A stretch of 37,688 nucleotides of DNA from the NCBI GenBank assembly GCA_013415565.1, contig JAAEET010000020.1, forward strand, positions 1-37,688, written 5' to 3'. The translations under genes were made by a program, and so were the position numbers. Below, in pieces: positions 1 through 7,808 of this stretch (positions within the stretch are counted from its first letter, which is position 1; every line of letters starts with the position of its first letter). The notes beneath the pieces were generated by a model that was not told the origin of the DNA, did not search any database, and worked only from the letters and a program-made list of their open reading frames with translations. The stretch comes from Methanomicrobiales archaeon. GTDB lineage: Archaea > Halobacteriota > Methanomicrobia > Methanomicrobiales > Methanospirillaceae.

Positions 1-1245
1 CCGGAAGAGATGTGGTACGACGAGGGGGATACCGCGTATCTCTACGACAATACCGGAACCCTGGTGAGTACCTACAGGAGCACAGGGGCCGGACCGACGA
101 CGGTCCCCACCACCGTTCCGACCACAGCCCCGACCCCGGTGCCGACGACAACCAGTTCCGGAACGCTCTCGGTGACATCCACTCCGGGCGGAGCCATGGT
201 TTTTCTCGATGGTGTATTCAAAGGAATTACTCCGATAACTCTAACCGGGGTGCCGGCAGGAACCCACCAGCTCAAAGTGCATCGAATCGGATATGACGAT
301 TATTCGACCAGTGTCACGGTCCTGCCCGGCCAGACCGTGTCAGTCCCTGTTTCCCTGAACCCTTCTTCCGGACCGACGACGGTTCCCACCCCCGTTCCGA
401 CCATAGCCCCGACCCCGGTGCCGACGGGAACCGGGACCGGAACGCTCTCGGTGACATCCACTCCGGGCGGAGCCATTGTTTTTCTCGATGGCGTATTCAA
501 AGGAATCACACCGACAACTCTAACCGGGGTGCCGGCAGGAACGCACCAGCTCAGGGTGTATCGAATCGGATATAACGATTATTCGACCAGTGTCACGGTC
601 CTGCCCGGCCAGACCGTGTCAGTCCCTGTTTCCCTGAACCCTTCCGGACCGACGACGGTTCCCACCCCCGTTCCGACCACAGCCCCGATCACAGCCCCGA
701 TCACAGCCCCGACCCCGGTGCCGACGGGAACCGGGACCGGAACGCTCTCGGTGACATCCACCCCGGGCGGAGCCATGGTTTTTCTCGACGGCATATTCAA
801 GGGAATCACTCCCAAAACCATGACCGGGGTGCCGGCAGGAACGCATCAGCTCAGGGTGTACCGAAGCGGCTACGAAGAATATTCGACCAGTGTCACGGTC
901 CTGCCCGGCCAGACATTGGAGGTTCCCGTTGCATTGGGGGTTCCTTCAGGGCCGACCCTGGTCCCCACCATTGTTCCGACCACAACCCCAACCCAGGTGC
1001 CGACGGGAACAGGAACGCTTGTGATTACGTCCAGCCCGACCGGAGCTAAGGTCATCCTCGATTTCTCATTTATTGGTTATACTCCACTGACCGTGCCTGA
1101 CGTCCCTGCAGGACCACACAGGATCAGCATAAGAAAATCAATGTATCGAATTAATTCAACGACGGTCATGGTAGAACCCGGCAAGACAACTACCGTTTCG
1201 GTAACCCTCCATCATATCTGGGAGGGAATTAATCCATTTAATTAA
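1..1245 (+). CDS. Surface protein with lamin-tail end and four PEGA domains (5' truncated)
   Basis: The reading frame is open to the first base, so the true start and export signal lie upstream. The first 25 or so residues (WYDEGDTAYLYDNTGTLVSTY) resemble the last strands of a lamin-tail (LTD) beta-sandwich; this is a family-pattern inference. Four PEGA domains follow, each about 67 residues, with the hallmark pattern TPGGAxVFLDGxFKGxTP ... VPAGxHxL ... GYxxYSTSVTVxPGQT. They begin near residues 51, 144, 244 and 334, counted from the methionine at base 10. Thr/Pro/Val-rich linkers separate them. The first three are nearly identical and the fourth has diverged. No C-terminal membrane anchor or sorting signal is visible; the protein ends HHIWEGINPFN. 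PEGA domains are extracellular beta modules, so a cell-envelope role (binding or spacing) is likely, but no enzymatic function is apparent. A Thr/Pro stalk plus PEGA recurs in the kinase at 31227-33782. Confidence 0.85.
   Translation, partial: PEEMWYDEGDTAYLYDNTGTLVSTYRSTGAGPTTVPTTVPTTAPTPVPTTTSSGTLSVTSTPGGAMVFLDGVFKGITPITLTGVPAGTHQLKVHRIGYDDYSTSVTVLPGQTVSVPVSLNPSSGPTTVPTPVPTIAPTPVPTGTGTGTLSVTSTPGGAIVFLDGVFKGITPTTLTGVPAGTHQLRVYRIGYNDYSTSVTVLPGQTVSVPVSLNPSGPTTVPTPVPTTAPITAPITAPTPVPTGTGTGTLSVTSTPGGAMVFLDGIFKGITPKTMTGVPAGTHQLRVYRSGYEEYSTSVTVLPGQTLEVPVALGVPSGPTLVPTIVPTTTPTQVPTGTGTLVITSSPTGAKVILDFSFIGYTPLTVPDVPAGPHRISIRKSMYRINSTTVMVEPGKTTTVSVTLHHIWEGINPFN
160..1211 (+). repeat. Four tandem PEGA-coding repeats
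   Basis: Units run about 160-360, 439-639, 739-939 and 1009-1209. The first three are almost identical at DNA level, including long shared blocks such as GGAACGCTCTCGGTGACATC and TTCGACCAGTGTCACGGTCC. The linkers between them differ in length because of ACAGCCCCGAYC-type micro-repeats around 680-715. The spacing is 279 then 300 bases. The fourth unit keeps the protein motif but has lost the DNA identity, so units 1-3 look recently duplicated or homogenised. Confidence 0.85.
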
Positions 1246-1328
1246 TTTTTTAGAATGATACGACAAAGGGTCGCCACCCTCTTTTTCAAATTTACAGGAT
1301 TCCGGATTTTCCCTTCCCGTATCTCCCA

Positions 1329-1341
1329 AAAGATATTTAAT
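1329..1341 (+). promoter_or_regulatory. TATA box of the HTH-PAS regulator
   Basis: An AT-rich element (AAAGATATTTAAT) is centred about 27 bases before the ATG at 1362. That distance puts transcription start at or next to the start codon. No Shine-Dalgarno sequence is visible, which fits a leaderless message. Confidence 0.5.
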
Positions 1342-1361
1342 CCACTGCGCAACTCTCCTTG

Positions 1362-2852
1362 ATGCAGCAGGATGCAGAAGCAGCTGAACGCATCGTGCGC
1401 CTGCTGAAAGCCCGTCCACGGGGAATGACCATCTCCGAAATCTCACGAAAATTACATATTACCAGGAATACCGTGGCCAAACACCTGGGGGGGCTCCAGC
1501 TTGCCGGACGGGTGGAACTGGAAGTTATCGGGAATGCCAAGGTCTACCGCTCTGCCCAGAGGATCCCTATCTCGTCATTCCTGAAATTTACCAAAGATGC
1601 CATCCTCGTACTTGATGCCAACCAGAGGGTCGTCCAGGCAAACGATCAGCTGCTGACCGCATTCGGGTGGAATATGGAGGAAATCCAGGGCCGGAAGATC
1701 GAAGATCTCGATATTCCCCCAACCTTTCCCCAGGAATGGACCGGAACGTCCGGGGGATTGCTTGAAAAAGAAGAGGTCATCCCTCATCTCGAATACCGGA
1801 CCGGAGGGCAATCCATCCATTACCGTGCAAAGATCATCCCGGTGGTCTTTGAGCACGGAGGAAAAGGGACCACCGTTATCCTCGAGGATATAACCCAGGC
1901 CTATGAAAAAGAGCAGCTTGAACAGCTCTATGCGCACAATATGGAATTTCTCGCGCGGGCGGCCATGAAATTCATCCGGCTCAAAGACGATGAGGAACTC
2001 TACGCCGTGATCGGTGAGGGAATGAAGGAGCTCGTTCCCACGGGAATCATCCTGGTCAAGATCTTCAATCCCCGGGATATAACCTTCAGGACCCGGCTCG
2101 TAAAAGGCGTACCTTCCCGGAATGGAGTCTACAGAATGATCGAAGAGGAACTCATCGGTGTCACGGAGAAAGCCCATGACCAGGTCATCCGGGATCTCAC
2201 CGACACCCTCACGCTCCACCAGCCGGAAATTGACGGCCGGAAAGTCTCCAGCCTCTTTGAATTCTTCCAGGGAGAGGTCTCCGAAAAGATATGCAGGGCT
2301 ATCGAAAAGGCATTCTGCATTGATAAAATCTATGTCGGGGGACTCATCTGGAAGGGAAGCCTGTATGGGAAAGTCGCCATTCTGCTCCCGAAGGATGTGC
2401 CACTCCGGAACGAGGAGATCATCAATCAGTTTCTCAGACAGGCGTCCATGGCCTTCCAGCGGAGAATTTCCGAGGCCCGGCTGGAGCAGGCCGAGTCCCA
2501 GATCCGGAAGATCGCCGACCTGATTCCTTTACCGGCAACTATCTTCAGTCCTGAAGGGAAATGCCTCTATCTCAACCGTACCTTCAGCGAATGGTTCGGA
2601 TATTCGATCGATGACATGCCCCTGATGGAGGAGTTCTTTTCATCGCTCAGGGATCCGCAAGCCGGTCAGGTTCTGTCCGGCACCCGCCAGATCACGCAGG
2701 AGGATCCAGGATCCGGGGATATAACGGTAAGGATGGACACGATCGCGTGCCGCGACCAGAGCATGAAGGAGATTCTGTTCAGCACCCTGGTTCTGGAGAA
2801 TTTCAACCGGTTTATCCTCTGCCGTGAAGGTGGGTCACCGCCATGCTCCTGA
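1362..2852 (+). CDS. Winged-helix regulator with PAS-GAF-PAS sensory region
   Basis: Residues 1-65 form an ArsR/MarR-like winged helix (MTISEISRKLHITRNTVAKHL gives the recognition helix). A PAS domain follows at about 75-180 (SFLKFTKDAILVLDANQRVVQANDQLL). A GAF-like region spans about 190-375, and a second, weaker PAS spans about 380-480 (IPLPATIFSPEGKCLYLNRTFSEWFGY). There is no membrane segment and no histidine-kinase core, so this is a cytoplasmic one-component regulator expected to couple a small ligand or redox signal to DNA binding. The ATG at 1362 is preferred over the TTG just before it because the TATA box spacing fits. The C terminus ends abruptly soon after the PAS fold with a Gly/Pro/Cys tail. 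Ligand and target promoters cannot be told from the sequence. Confidence 0.8.
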   Translation: MQQDAEAAERIVRLLKARPRGMTISEISRKLHITRNTVAKHLGGLQLAGRVELEVIGNAKVYRSAQRIPISSFLKFTKDAILVLDANQRVVQANDQLLTAFGWNMEEIQGRKIEDLDIPPTFPQEWTGTSGGLLEKEEVIPHLEYRTGGQSIHYRAKIIPVVFEHGGKGTTVILEDITQAYEKEQLEQLYAHNMEFLARAAMKFIRLKDDEELYAVIGEGMKELVPTGIILVKIFNPRDITFRTRLVKGVPSRNGVYRMIEEELIGVTEKAHDQVIRDLTDTLTLHQPEIDGRKVSSLFEFFQGEVSEKICRAIEKAFCIDKIYVGGLIWKGSLYGKVAILLPKDVPLRNEEIINQFLRQASMAFQRRISEARLEQAESQIRKIADLIPLPATIFSPEGKCLYLNRTFSEWFGYSIDDMPLMEEFFSSLRDPQAGQVLSGTRQITQEDPGSGDITVRMDTIACRDQSMKEILFSTLVLENFNRFILCREGGSPPCS

Positions 2853-3160
2853 AGCGATAGCCATTTTTCAGAATACCCCCTCCTGCAGCAACGGCCGAAT
2901 GTGTTTCCTGCCGGACATCCGGGGTAAAGACCGCCGTCTCCCGCTGCTGCTCATCATTGCCACGCACTGTAGAACAGGCCCTGCCGTGCAATCCGGCTGC
3001 GCTGACCTGGTTCGCATAACATCTTTTCATCGGCCGCTTCAGGTTCCATTGATGCTCCGGGCCGGGATCTCCTGGAATACCGGCCTGGAACAGATATGGC
3101 ACTCCCTGATCTCCGGTAAGATCAGGGGAAGATTATCAAACTGACAGGGGGTGAAGTACC
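2853..3160 (+). other. Intergenic stretch without a convincing gene
   Basis: A frame starting at GTG 2824 stays open to 3144 (106 codons). It overlaps the regulator's end, is rich in Arg/Pro/Cys, and matches no family I recognise. The minus strand is also open (2812-3102) with similarly unstructured content. I see no promoter, RNA gene or strong hairpin. A decaying gene end is possible. Confidence 0.4.
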
Positions 3161-3265
3161 ATGAGCGACTCTTCACGGATAACCATCTTCAACGCCCACG
3201 TTATGGTAATGCGGCTGCTGCTCATCGCCACACTGCTGGTTGTCCTTATCGTCATGGCACGGTAG
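3161..3265 (+). CDS. 34-residue single-pass membrane miniprotein
   Basis: A short frame begins ATGAGCGACTCT after a strong Shine-Dalgarno sequence (GGGGGTGAAG, 3147-3155) at correct spacing. The product has a polar N terminus (MSDSSRITIFNAH) and one predicted transmembrane helix (LLLIATLLVVLIVMA, roughly residues 19-33), ending with Arg. It is unrelated to any family I recognise. The ribosome-binding site plus a clean membrane segment argue for a real gene; its length argues for caution. It could be a membrane-embedded regulator or a subunit of a larger complex, but no partner is evident nearby. Confidence 0.5.
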   Translation: MSDSSRITIFNAHVMVMRLLLIATLLVVLIVMAR

Positions 3266-3552
3266 GACGTTCGGCAACGCCGTCGGACCTGGAGACAATG
3301 CGCGAGCCAATCCGGAAAATCACGAAATCACCGGCCGGAGCGGTATGATTCCGGGCCGGGATCCGTTGCGATCAGATCCGCGGGTCTGATACGGTTTTGC
3401 AGCAGTTCCGGAAGGAAAAAGAGCCCGAATTTTCGATTTTATTTCCTTTTCACTACGGGTATGTATCGGGCGGGGCTCCCTGAGCACCCGGCGGGATCCG
3501 GATGCCCTGACCCCTACTATTTTAACCCATCCTGTTCAATTCAGAGGTATTC

Positions 3553-4503
3553 ATGGGGTTGGATCTCAGAGCACCGATACTCCCGAAAATCGGGAGGTAC
3601 CGGTTTCTCTCCATCATCGTTTTTCTCGGCCTCCTCAATGCATCGCTGGGCTTTGCATACGTGGAGGGCCAGAGCTCCGAGATCACCGTCCTATACATCG
3701 ACGGAGCCCCGAATGACATCGTCGTCATCGCCGACCCCCATCTCCGCGAGGAGAATATCGATCATACCCGGGAGGTGGTGGACGAGATCAATGCCCTCGA
3801 TCCCTCCATGGTGCTGATCCTCGGGGACTTTGTTTATAAGGACGGGGAGGACCTGCATCTCCAGGAGGTCTGGAGCGGGATCGATGCCCCGGTCTACGCG
3901 ATCCTCGGCAACCATGATTATAAGTCAGGGATTGACGGGGTGAGCTGGGTGCAGAAGCATAGCGCAGTATCCTCGGCATGTCTCGATGCTGAGGGCTATG
4001 ATGTCACCTGTCTCCGGGATGGGACGACCGACCTCGCATATGCCGAAGAGGTGGTCGGTGCCCTGGAGGAAAATGGTGTCACGGTGCTCAGGAACGAGTA
4101 TGTTCCCCTCAACCTGGAGGGGACCGATCTCCTTCTGGTCGGAGTGGATGACGGCTGGGCGGGGATGGCGGATCCACCGGTGATCCCGGAGACGGACGCC
4201 TTCGTCCTCTACATGATCCACGAACCGGATTGCAGAGCCGACTGGGATGCCGACCTCGTCATCGCCGGGCATACCCACGGCGGCCAGTTCCTCCCCCAGG
4301 GAACCCCTCTCCCGGGCAAGGAACTATCCGGTCTCTATGAGCGGAACGACAGATTCTGTTACGTGACCCGCGGGATCGGAACCTCCAACTTCGGCGTGGA
4401 ACTCCGCCTGTTTGCCACCCCGGAGATCGTGATCATCAATCCAAGTGTGCCTCCCGAAGACCTTCTCCCCGGAAAGAAGGTCGTGCACATCACCGTTGAA
4501 TAA
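3553..4503 (+). CDS. Membrane-anchored calcineurin-like metallophosphoesterase
   Basis: The dimetal phosphoesterase motifs appear in order: IADPHL (Asp61, His63), LGDFV (Asp92), GNHD (119-122), a later MIHEP histidine, and GHTHGGQ near residue 238. This is the YkuE-like branch of the superfamily, which hydrolyses phosphomonoesters or phosphodiesters, often at the membrane. An N-terminal hydrophobic segment (residues about 18-36, FLSIIVFLGLLNASLGFAYV) probably anchors the catalytic domain outside the membrane or is a signal sequence. The start ATG is preceded by AGAGGT six bases upstream, and a TATA-like CTATTTTAAC lies near 3518-3527. The 316-residue length is normal. The substrate is unknown; lipid phosphates or nucleotides are possible. 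The gene stands alone, with a hairpin right after the stop. Confidence 0.85.
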   Translation: MGLDLRAPILPKIGRYRFLSIIVFLGLLNASLGFAYVEGQSSEITVLYIDGAPNDIVVIADPHLREENIDHTREVVDEINALDPSMVLILGDFVYKDGEDLHLQEVWSGIDAPVYAILGNHDYKSGIDGVSWVQKHSAVSSACLDAEGYDVTCLRDGTTDLAYAEEVVGALEENGVTVLRNEYVPLNLEGTDLLLVGVDDGWAGMADPPVIPETDAFVLYMIHEPDCRADWDADLVIAGHTHGGQFLPQGTPLPGKELSGLYERNDRFCYVTRGIGTSNFGVELRLFATPEIVIINPSVPPEDLLPGKKVVHITVE

Positions 4504-4524
4504 TAAAAGGACTCCGTTTTTATT
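4502..4524 (+). terminator. AT-rich hairpin after the phosphoesterase
   Basis: Arms AATAAAA (4502-4508) and TTTTATT (4518-4524) pair perfectly, and a T tract lies within the right arm. It starts inside the stop codon and is a likely 3' end signal. Confidence 0.5.
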
Positions 4525-4632
4525 CCCCGTCCGGGATATCTCCATACCGGATCCCCGGTCCCGACCACAATCGTTGCCACGAATGCCACGATTGCTGCAT
4601 CCCGTGATCTCAGAGAGAAAAGAATAAGGTAT

Positions 4633-4654
4633 TTGCTATGCCTTAGCATAGCAA
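4633..4654 (+). promoter_or_regulatory. Perfect inverted repeat touching the Shine-Dalgarno of the binding-protein gene
   Basis: Arms TTGCTATGC (4633-4641) and GCATAGCAA (4646-4654) are exact complements around a CTTA loop. The right arm's last two bases are the first two of the putative Shine-Dalgarno AAGGTG (4653-4658), which precedes the ATGs at 4662 and 4665. As RNA this hairpin would crowd the ribosome site; as DNA it is a 22-base operator-like palindrome. Confidence 0.55.
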
Positions 4655-4661
4655 GGTGCCG

Positions 4662-5969
4662 ATGATGGACAGGAACATCATATTCATTGGAATCCTGCTT
4701 GCCGGCCTCCTTTTCGCTGGATGCTCCCAGCCCGAGGCAGGCGATGAACTGAAGATTGGTGTTGTTGCTTCAATGACCGGACCAGCAAGCACCACAGGAA
4801 AGGACATCTGGCAGTCAGCGGTGATTGCAGCAGAAGAAATCAATGCTGACGGTGGGGTCTATGTCAAAGATCTCGGCAAGAGCATCCCCGTTACCGTAAT
4901 CCTGGGAGACGATGAGTCAACGCGGGAAGGCGGGCAGAAAGCAGTCACCCGGCTGATCACCGAAGATAAGGTGGATGCCCTGGTCGGGGGTTTCTCAAGT
5001 GCGGTGGTTTCTGCCCATGAATCCATCGTCTCGGAAAATGGTGTCCCCTATATTGTGACGGGTGCATCCAGTCCGGTTATCACGCACCGGACCGATGTCG
5101 ATACGAGCAGCATATTCCACCATTGTCCGACTACTGATGATTACGGGCGTCAGACCACGTTATTTGCCAGTGAGATCATCAGGCCTGCGATCAACGAACA
5201 ATTCGGGTTCCCTGACAATCGCCCGCTCAGACTGGCACTGCTCGTCCAGGACAGTCCGTATGGAAAGGGAGTGGAGAGTGCGGTTCTCGCAACCGTCCAA
5301 ACGGAGAATCTCCCGATCATTATCGTTGCCAATGAGACCTTTAAAATGGGGGAGACCGACTTCCGGACAGTTCTCACCTCGATCAAGGCTGCCGGTCCCG
5401 ATGTCGTCTATCCGGCAGCGTTCCTGAACGAACAGATCCCGATGATCATCCAGGCCCGGCGGGATGTCGGCATGAACGCCATATTCCTTGCCGTGGAATG
5501 CAATGATGACCCTGATTACTACAGCGGTATCGGGCAGTATGGTGAATATTCGATCATAGAATCCCGTTTCAGTCCCTATGTCATTCCGCCCGGACCACTC
5601 TCACCAGATATAGCGGCGTTCAAGGATAGCTTCAACACACGGTGGGGAGGATTCCCCGGCATGATGGGGGCCTCGACATACGAGGGAGTCTACATTATAA
5701 AACAGGCAGTGGAGAATGCAGGAACCAGGGACAAACCTGCGGTGATTGATGCGCTGAAGACGCTGAACATGCCCGAGATTATCGAGGCAATGCAGGGCGG
5801 GGCCATCACCTTCACACCCGACTTCCGCGAGTCCAAATTTGAGCTGTATATGGAACAGCTCCTGTGGAACGAGACCGAGCAGGCGGTACGACCGGTAATC
5901 GTATGGCCCGCAAGTCTTCAGCAGCAGCCGTTCGGTCTTCCAGACTGGTTTGAACCGGGTGGAGCCTGA
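4662..5969 (+). CDS. Leu/Ile/Val-type periplasmic binding lipoprotein
   Basis: The N terminus is a lipoprotein signal: hydrophobic IIFIGILLAGLLF followed by lipobox FAGC, with the modified Cys near residue 21. The mature protein has the two-lobed type I periplasmic-binding fold (LKIGVVASMTGPAS, IAAEEINADGGV, VDALVGGFSSAVVSA, YGKGVESAV, ASTYEGVYIIKQAVE). It would capture amino acids, amides or similar solutes outside the membrane for an ABC transporter. No permease or ATPase gene is nearby, so it is an orphan receptor or feeds a distant transporter. The start is either ATG 4662 or ATG 4665 (the 4665 spacing to AAGGTG is better); a GTG at 4656 overlaps the Shine-Dalgarno and is unlikely. Length is typical. 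Ligand specificity cannot be read from the sequence. Confidence 0.88.
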   Translation: MMDRNIIFIGILLAGLLFAGCSQPEAGDELKIGVVASMTGPASTTGKDIWQSAVIAAEEINADGGVYVKDLGKSIPVTVILGDDESTREGGQKAVTRLITEDKVDALVGGFSSAVVSAHESIVSENGVPYIVTGASSPVITHRTDVDTSSIFHHCPTTDDYGRQTTLFASEIIRPAINEQFGFPDNRPLRLALLVQDSPYGKGVESAVLATVQTENLPIIIVANETFKMGETDFRTVLTSIKAAGPDVVYPAAFLNEQIPMIIQARRDVGMNAIFLAVECNDDPDYYSGIGQYGEYSIIESRFSPYVIPPGPLSPDIAAFKDSFNTRWGGFPGMMGASTYEGVYIIKQAVENAGTRDKPAVIDALKTLNMPEIIEAMQGGAITFTPDFRESKFELYMEQLLWNETEQAVRPVIVWPASLQQQPFGLPDWFEPGGA

Positions 5970-5991
5970 AACCAGTCTATTTTTCAGGCTC
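5962..5991 (+). terminator. Hairpin terminator of the binding-protein gene
   Basis: Arms GAGCCTGAA (5962-5970) and TTCAGGCTC (5983-5991) are perfect complements, with a T run entering the right arm and a pyrimidine-rich tail after it. The stop codon lies inside the left arm. Confidence 0.6.
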
Positions 5992-6133
5992 GTCTCTCTT
6001 TTACGGGTTCCATCCAGCTCAACGGTAGGGCTCGCTTCGCGGAATCAGCCCGCGTCCACGCCATGAAAGAAACATCCTGCATCAGTCCTTTTATCTCATG
6101 AGAGAGCGATATTTCCTGAAGGAGACTTGAGCC

Positions 6134-6358
6134 ATGTGCATTGCAGTGCCTGCTGAAGTGATCGGGAAGAAAGAAGGGAATATCGCGGTAGTCGATTACG
6201 GGGACCTGCAGCAGGAAGTGCGACTTGACCTGGTCGATGTTGATATCGGCGAGTTTGTCCTCGTCCATGTCGGATTCGCCATCCAGAAGCTTTCCCGCGA
6301 AGAAGGACTTGAGACGCGGGAGATTTTCCGGCAGGTCTATGCGACCATGGAGGAATAG
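6134..6358 (+). CDS. hypC: Hydrogenase maturation chaperone HypC/HupF
   Basis: The protein begins MCIAVPAEV. The conserved Cys2 is the residue that holds the Fe(CN)2CO precursor and contacts the hydrogenase large subunit. The rest is a small beta-barrel (GNIAVVDYGDLQQEVRLDLV, VDIGEFVLVHVGFAIQKL) followed by the usual C-terminal helix. The 74-residue length is standard. HypC works with HypD, which adds the cyanide/CO ligands made by HypE and HypF, to mature [NiFe] hydrogenases. None of those genes is next to it, which is common in methanogens. A GAAGGAGA Shine-Dalgarno lies about nine bases before the ATG. It appears monocistronic. Confidence 0.95.
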   Translation: MCIAVPAEVIGKKEGNIAVVDYGDLQQEVRLDLVDVDIGEFVLVHVGFAIQKLSREEGLETREIFRQVYATMEE

Positions 6359-6493
6359 CGTTAGCGCTCTCCTTACCTGCTCCCGTCCCCGGACACCATC
6401 GTTCTGCCAGAAACATCAGAAACCTGTTTTTCTTCCGAGCAATACCCTTATGTAACCCAGAAGAGGATATAGTGAGGTAACGGAGGAAATGAA

Positions 6494-6673
6494 ATGGATA
6501 AAACAGGCCTTGCAAGTCTCGTGGGGGGGATTCTGCTCCTGGGTCTCGGCGGATACGGGATATGGGTATTCCTTCCTGAAGTCATATCGGTGGTGAAGGG
6601 GTCCATCGGTATCATTGCGGTCATCATCGGCATCTTTCTCGCCATCTTCGGGGCTATTTTGATCAAAGATTGA
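6494..6673 (+). CDS. 59-residue two-helix membrane protein
   Basis: The ATG is preceded by a strong CGGAGG (6481-6486). The product has two hydrophobic helices: about residues 6-28 (LASLVGGILLLGLGGYGIWVFL) and 36-56 (GSIGIIAVIIGIFLAIFGAIL). They are joined by a short PEVISVVK loop, and the protein ends LIKD. Gly-rich helices suggest tight packing or oligomerisation. No family is recognised with certainty; small two-helix proteins of this look are common in Methanomicrobiales. The neighbours (hypC upstream, a secreted PsbP-like protein downstream) do not suggest a pathway. Confidence 0.65.
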   Translation: MDKTGLASLVGGILLLGLGGYGIWVFLPEVISVVKGSIGIIAVIIGIFLAIFGAILIKD

Positions 6674-6797
6674 TTATCCGCGTTGGGGCAGGCGGCAGGA
6701 TCCGCAGGATGCCCCTTTCCGTAATAGTCATATTTTAAACGTGATAAGGGCCTAAATACGTGTATATACCAACCCGATCCCAAATTGGGAGGTGCTT

Positions 6798-7586
6798 ATG
6801 AACAGGGAACACGTGCTCGCAATCATCCTGGCATTATCACTCTGTGCCAATATATATCTCGTATTCACCGACAATTCCTCCCTGGACCATGATATCAACG
6901 GGATAGTCCACCGTGCCCTCCTCTATCCTGAGCCGGTTGCCAGCGATAATTCATCACCGGACCTTTCTCCCGATACCGTGCCGGAAGATGATATACCGGA
7001 TACCGCCGTGGAGACCCCGGTCATCACCCCGGAAACGACGGTTCCGACACCCACGCCCACAACGGACGGATGGACGAAATACTCCAGTCAAAAATATGCA
7101 TTCTCTTTCAGGTATCCGGTAACCTGGGAGCTGAACGACGGGGCGACCGGATCGCCGTCAAGAATGGTGGTTTTGACCGCTCCTCCCGAAACCGAATGCG
7201 ACCCCATCAGCGCCCAGTGTTACAAGTACATAGCTACCATGACTTTCGATATCGATCGGGATCCCCAGACTCTCAACCTCGAGGAGTACTTCAACAGTGC
7301 CGTGGCGTCTCTCCAGAGGGAGTACGCCATTACCTCGACCAGCAGGAGTGCATCGTGCATGCTGTCCGGCAACCGTGCCTACCAGATCGAGTTCTATACG
7401 AGGGATGACCGGGGGAATCCCGACCGGAGCTACATGCAGTACTATACCCTCATCGACAAGAAGGGGTACATCATCAGCTATACCGGGCCGTTCTCAAACT
7501 GGGAGAATGTATTTTCGATCAACAAGGGAGATGCCCAGCGGATTATCGACTCCTTCGTGGTTGAACGGAACTACGAGATCGTCTGA
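6798..7586 (+). CDS. Membrane-anchored extracellular PsbP-like protein
   Basis: An N-terminal hydrophobic helix (residues about 5-23, VLAIILALSLCANIYLVF) serves as anchor or signal. A Pro/Thr/Asp-rich spacer (about 45-93) follows, ending in a TPTPTTDGW stretch. The globular part, about 95-260, looks PsbP/MOG1-like: YAFSFRYPVTWELNDG, the central strand NRAYQIEFYT, then IISYTG and a final IIDSFVV helix. Proteins of this type are exported, but their role in archaea is not established. The pair Cys-DPISAQ-Cys could form a disulfide. The start is ATG 6798, set by GGGAGGTG at 6787-6794; a GTG at 6792 lies inside that site. The Shine-Dalgarno overlaps an inverted repeat, TCCCAA(6778-6783)-A-TTGGGA(6785-6790). 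A TATA-like GTATATACC lies at 6762-6770. Confidence 0.7.
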   Translation: MNREHVLAIILALSLCANIYLVFTDNSSLDHDINGIVHRALLYPEPVASDNSSPDLSPDTVPEDDIPDTAVETPVITPETTVPTPTPTTDGWTKYSSQKYAFSFRYPVTWELNDGATGSPSRMVVLTAPPETECDPISAQCYKYIATMTFDIDRDPQTLNLEEYFNSAVASLQREYAITSTSRSASCMLSGNRAYQIEFYTRDDRGNPDRSYMQYYTLIDKKGYIISYTGPFSNWENVFSINKGDAQRIIDSFVVERNYEIV

Positions 7587-7595
7587 AATAATCAC

Positions 7596-7602
7596 TTTTT
7601 TC
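7596..7602 (+). terminator. Oligo-T stretch after the PsbP-like gene
   Basis: CACTTTTTTCCCC follows the stop by about ten bases with no hairpin; archaeal polymerase can stop at such T runs. The call rests on position and composition only. Confidence 0.35.
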
Positions 7603-7633
7603 CCCGGGCCATCTGTATTCCTCTGATTGCGAA

Positions 7634-7788
7634 TATTTACGTAAATAAAAAAGAAAATCACGGGGGATTTTAAACGGAATATCCCTGCGGCACACGAACG
7701 GTCGTTTCCGATCAGGAAGGAACGTCCGGGGTTCCGCAGGTTTAAAATATACCCTGCTTAATATCCATAAAACCGCATTTTTTTATGG
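7634..7788 (+). other. Intergenic cluster of three inverted repeats
   Basis: This stretch holds a perfect 14-base palindrome (TATTTACGTAAATA, 7634-7647). Next is a GC-rich segment closed by CCTGCGG (7684-7690) and CCGCAGG (7734-7740), with an inner imperfect stem GGTCGTT/AACGTCC. Then comes an AT hairpin, CCATAAAA (7765-7772)/TTTTATGG (7781-7788). AT-rich TATA-like tracts (TTTTAAAC near 7670, TTTAAAATATA at 7741-7751) flank the GC segment. It could be a small structured RNA or a leader plus operators. The second TATA probably serves the gene at 7809. Confidence 0.4.
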
Positions 7789-7808
7789 TTTCCCCCCGTG
7801 TGAGATGA

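Noticed and set aside
160-1211. CRISPR-like regular spacing in the first gene
   Set aside because: The repeats are about 200 bases, in frame and coding PEGA domains; no short repeat-spacer pattern exists.
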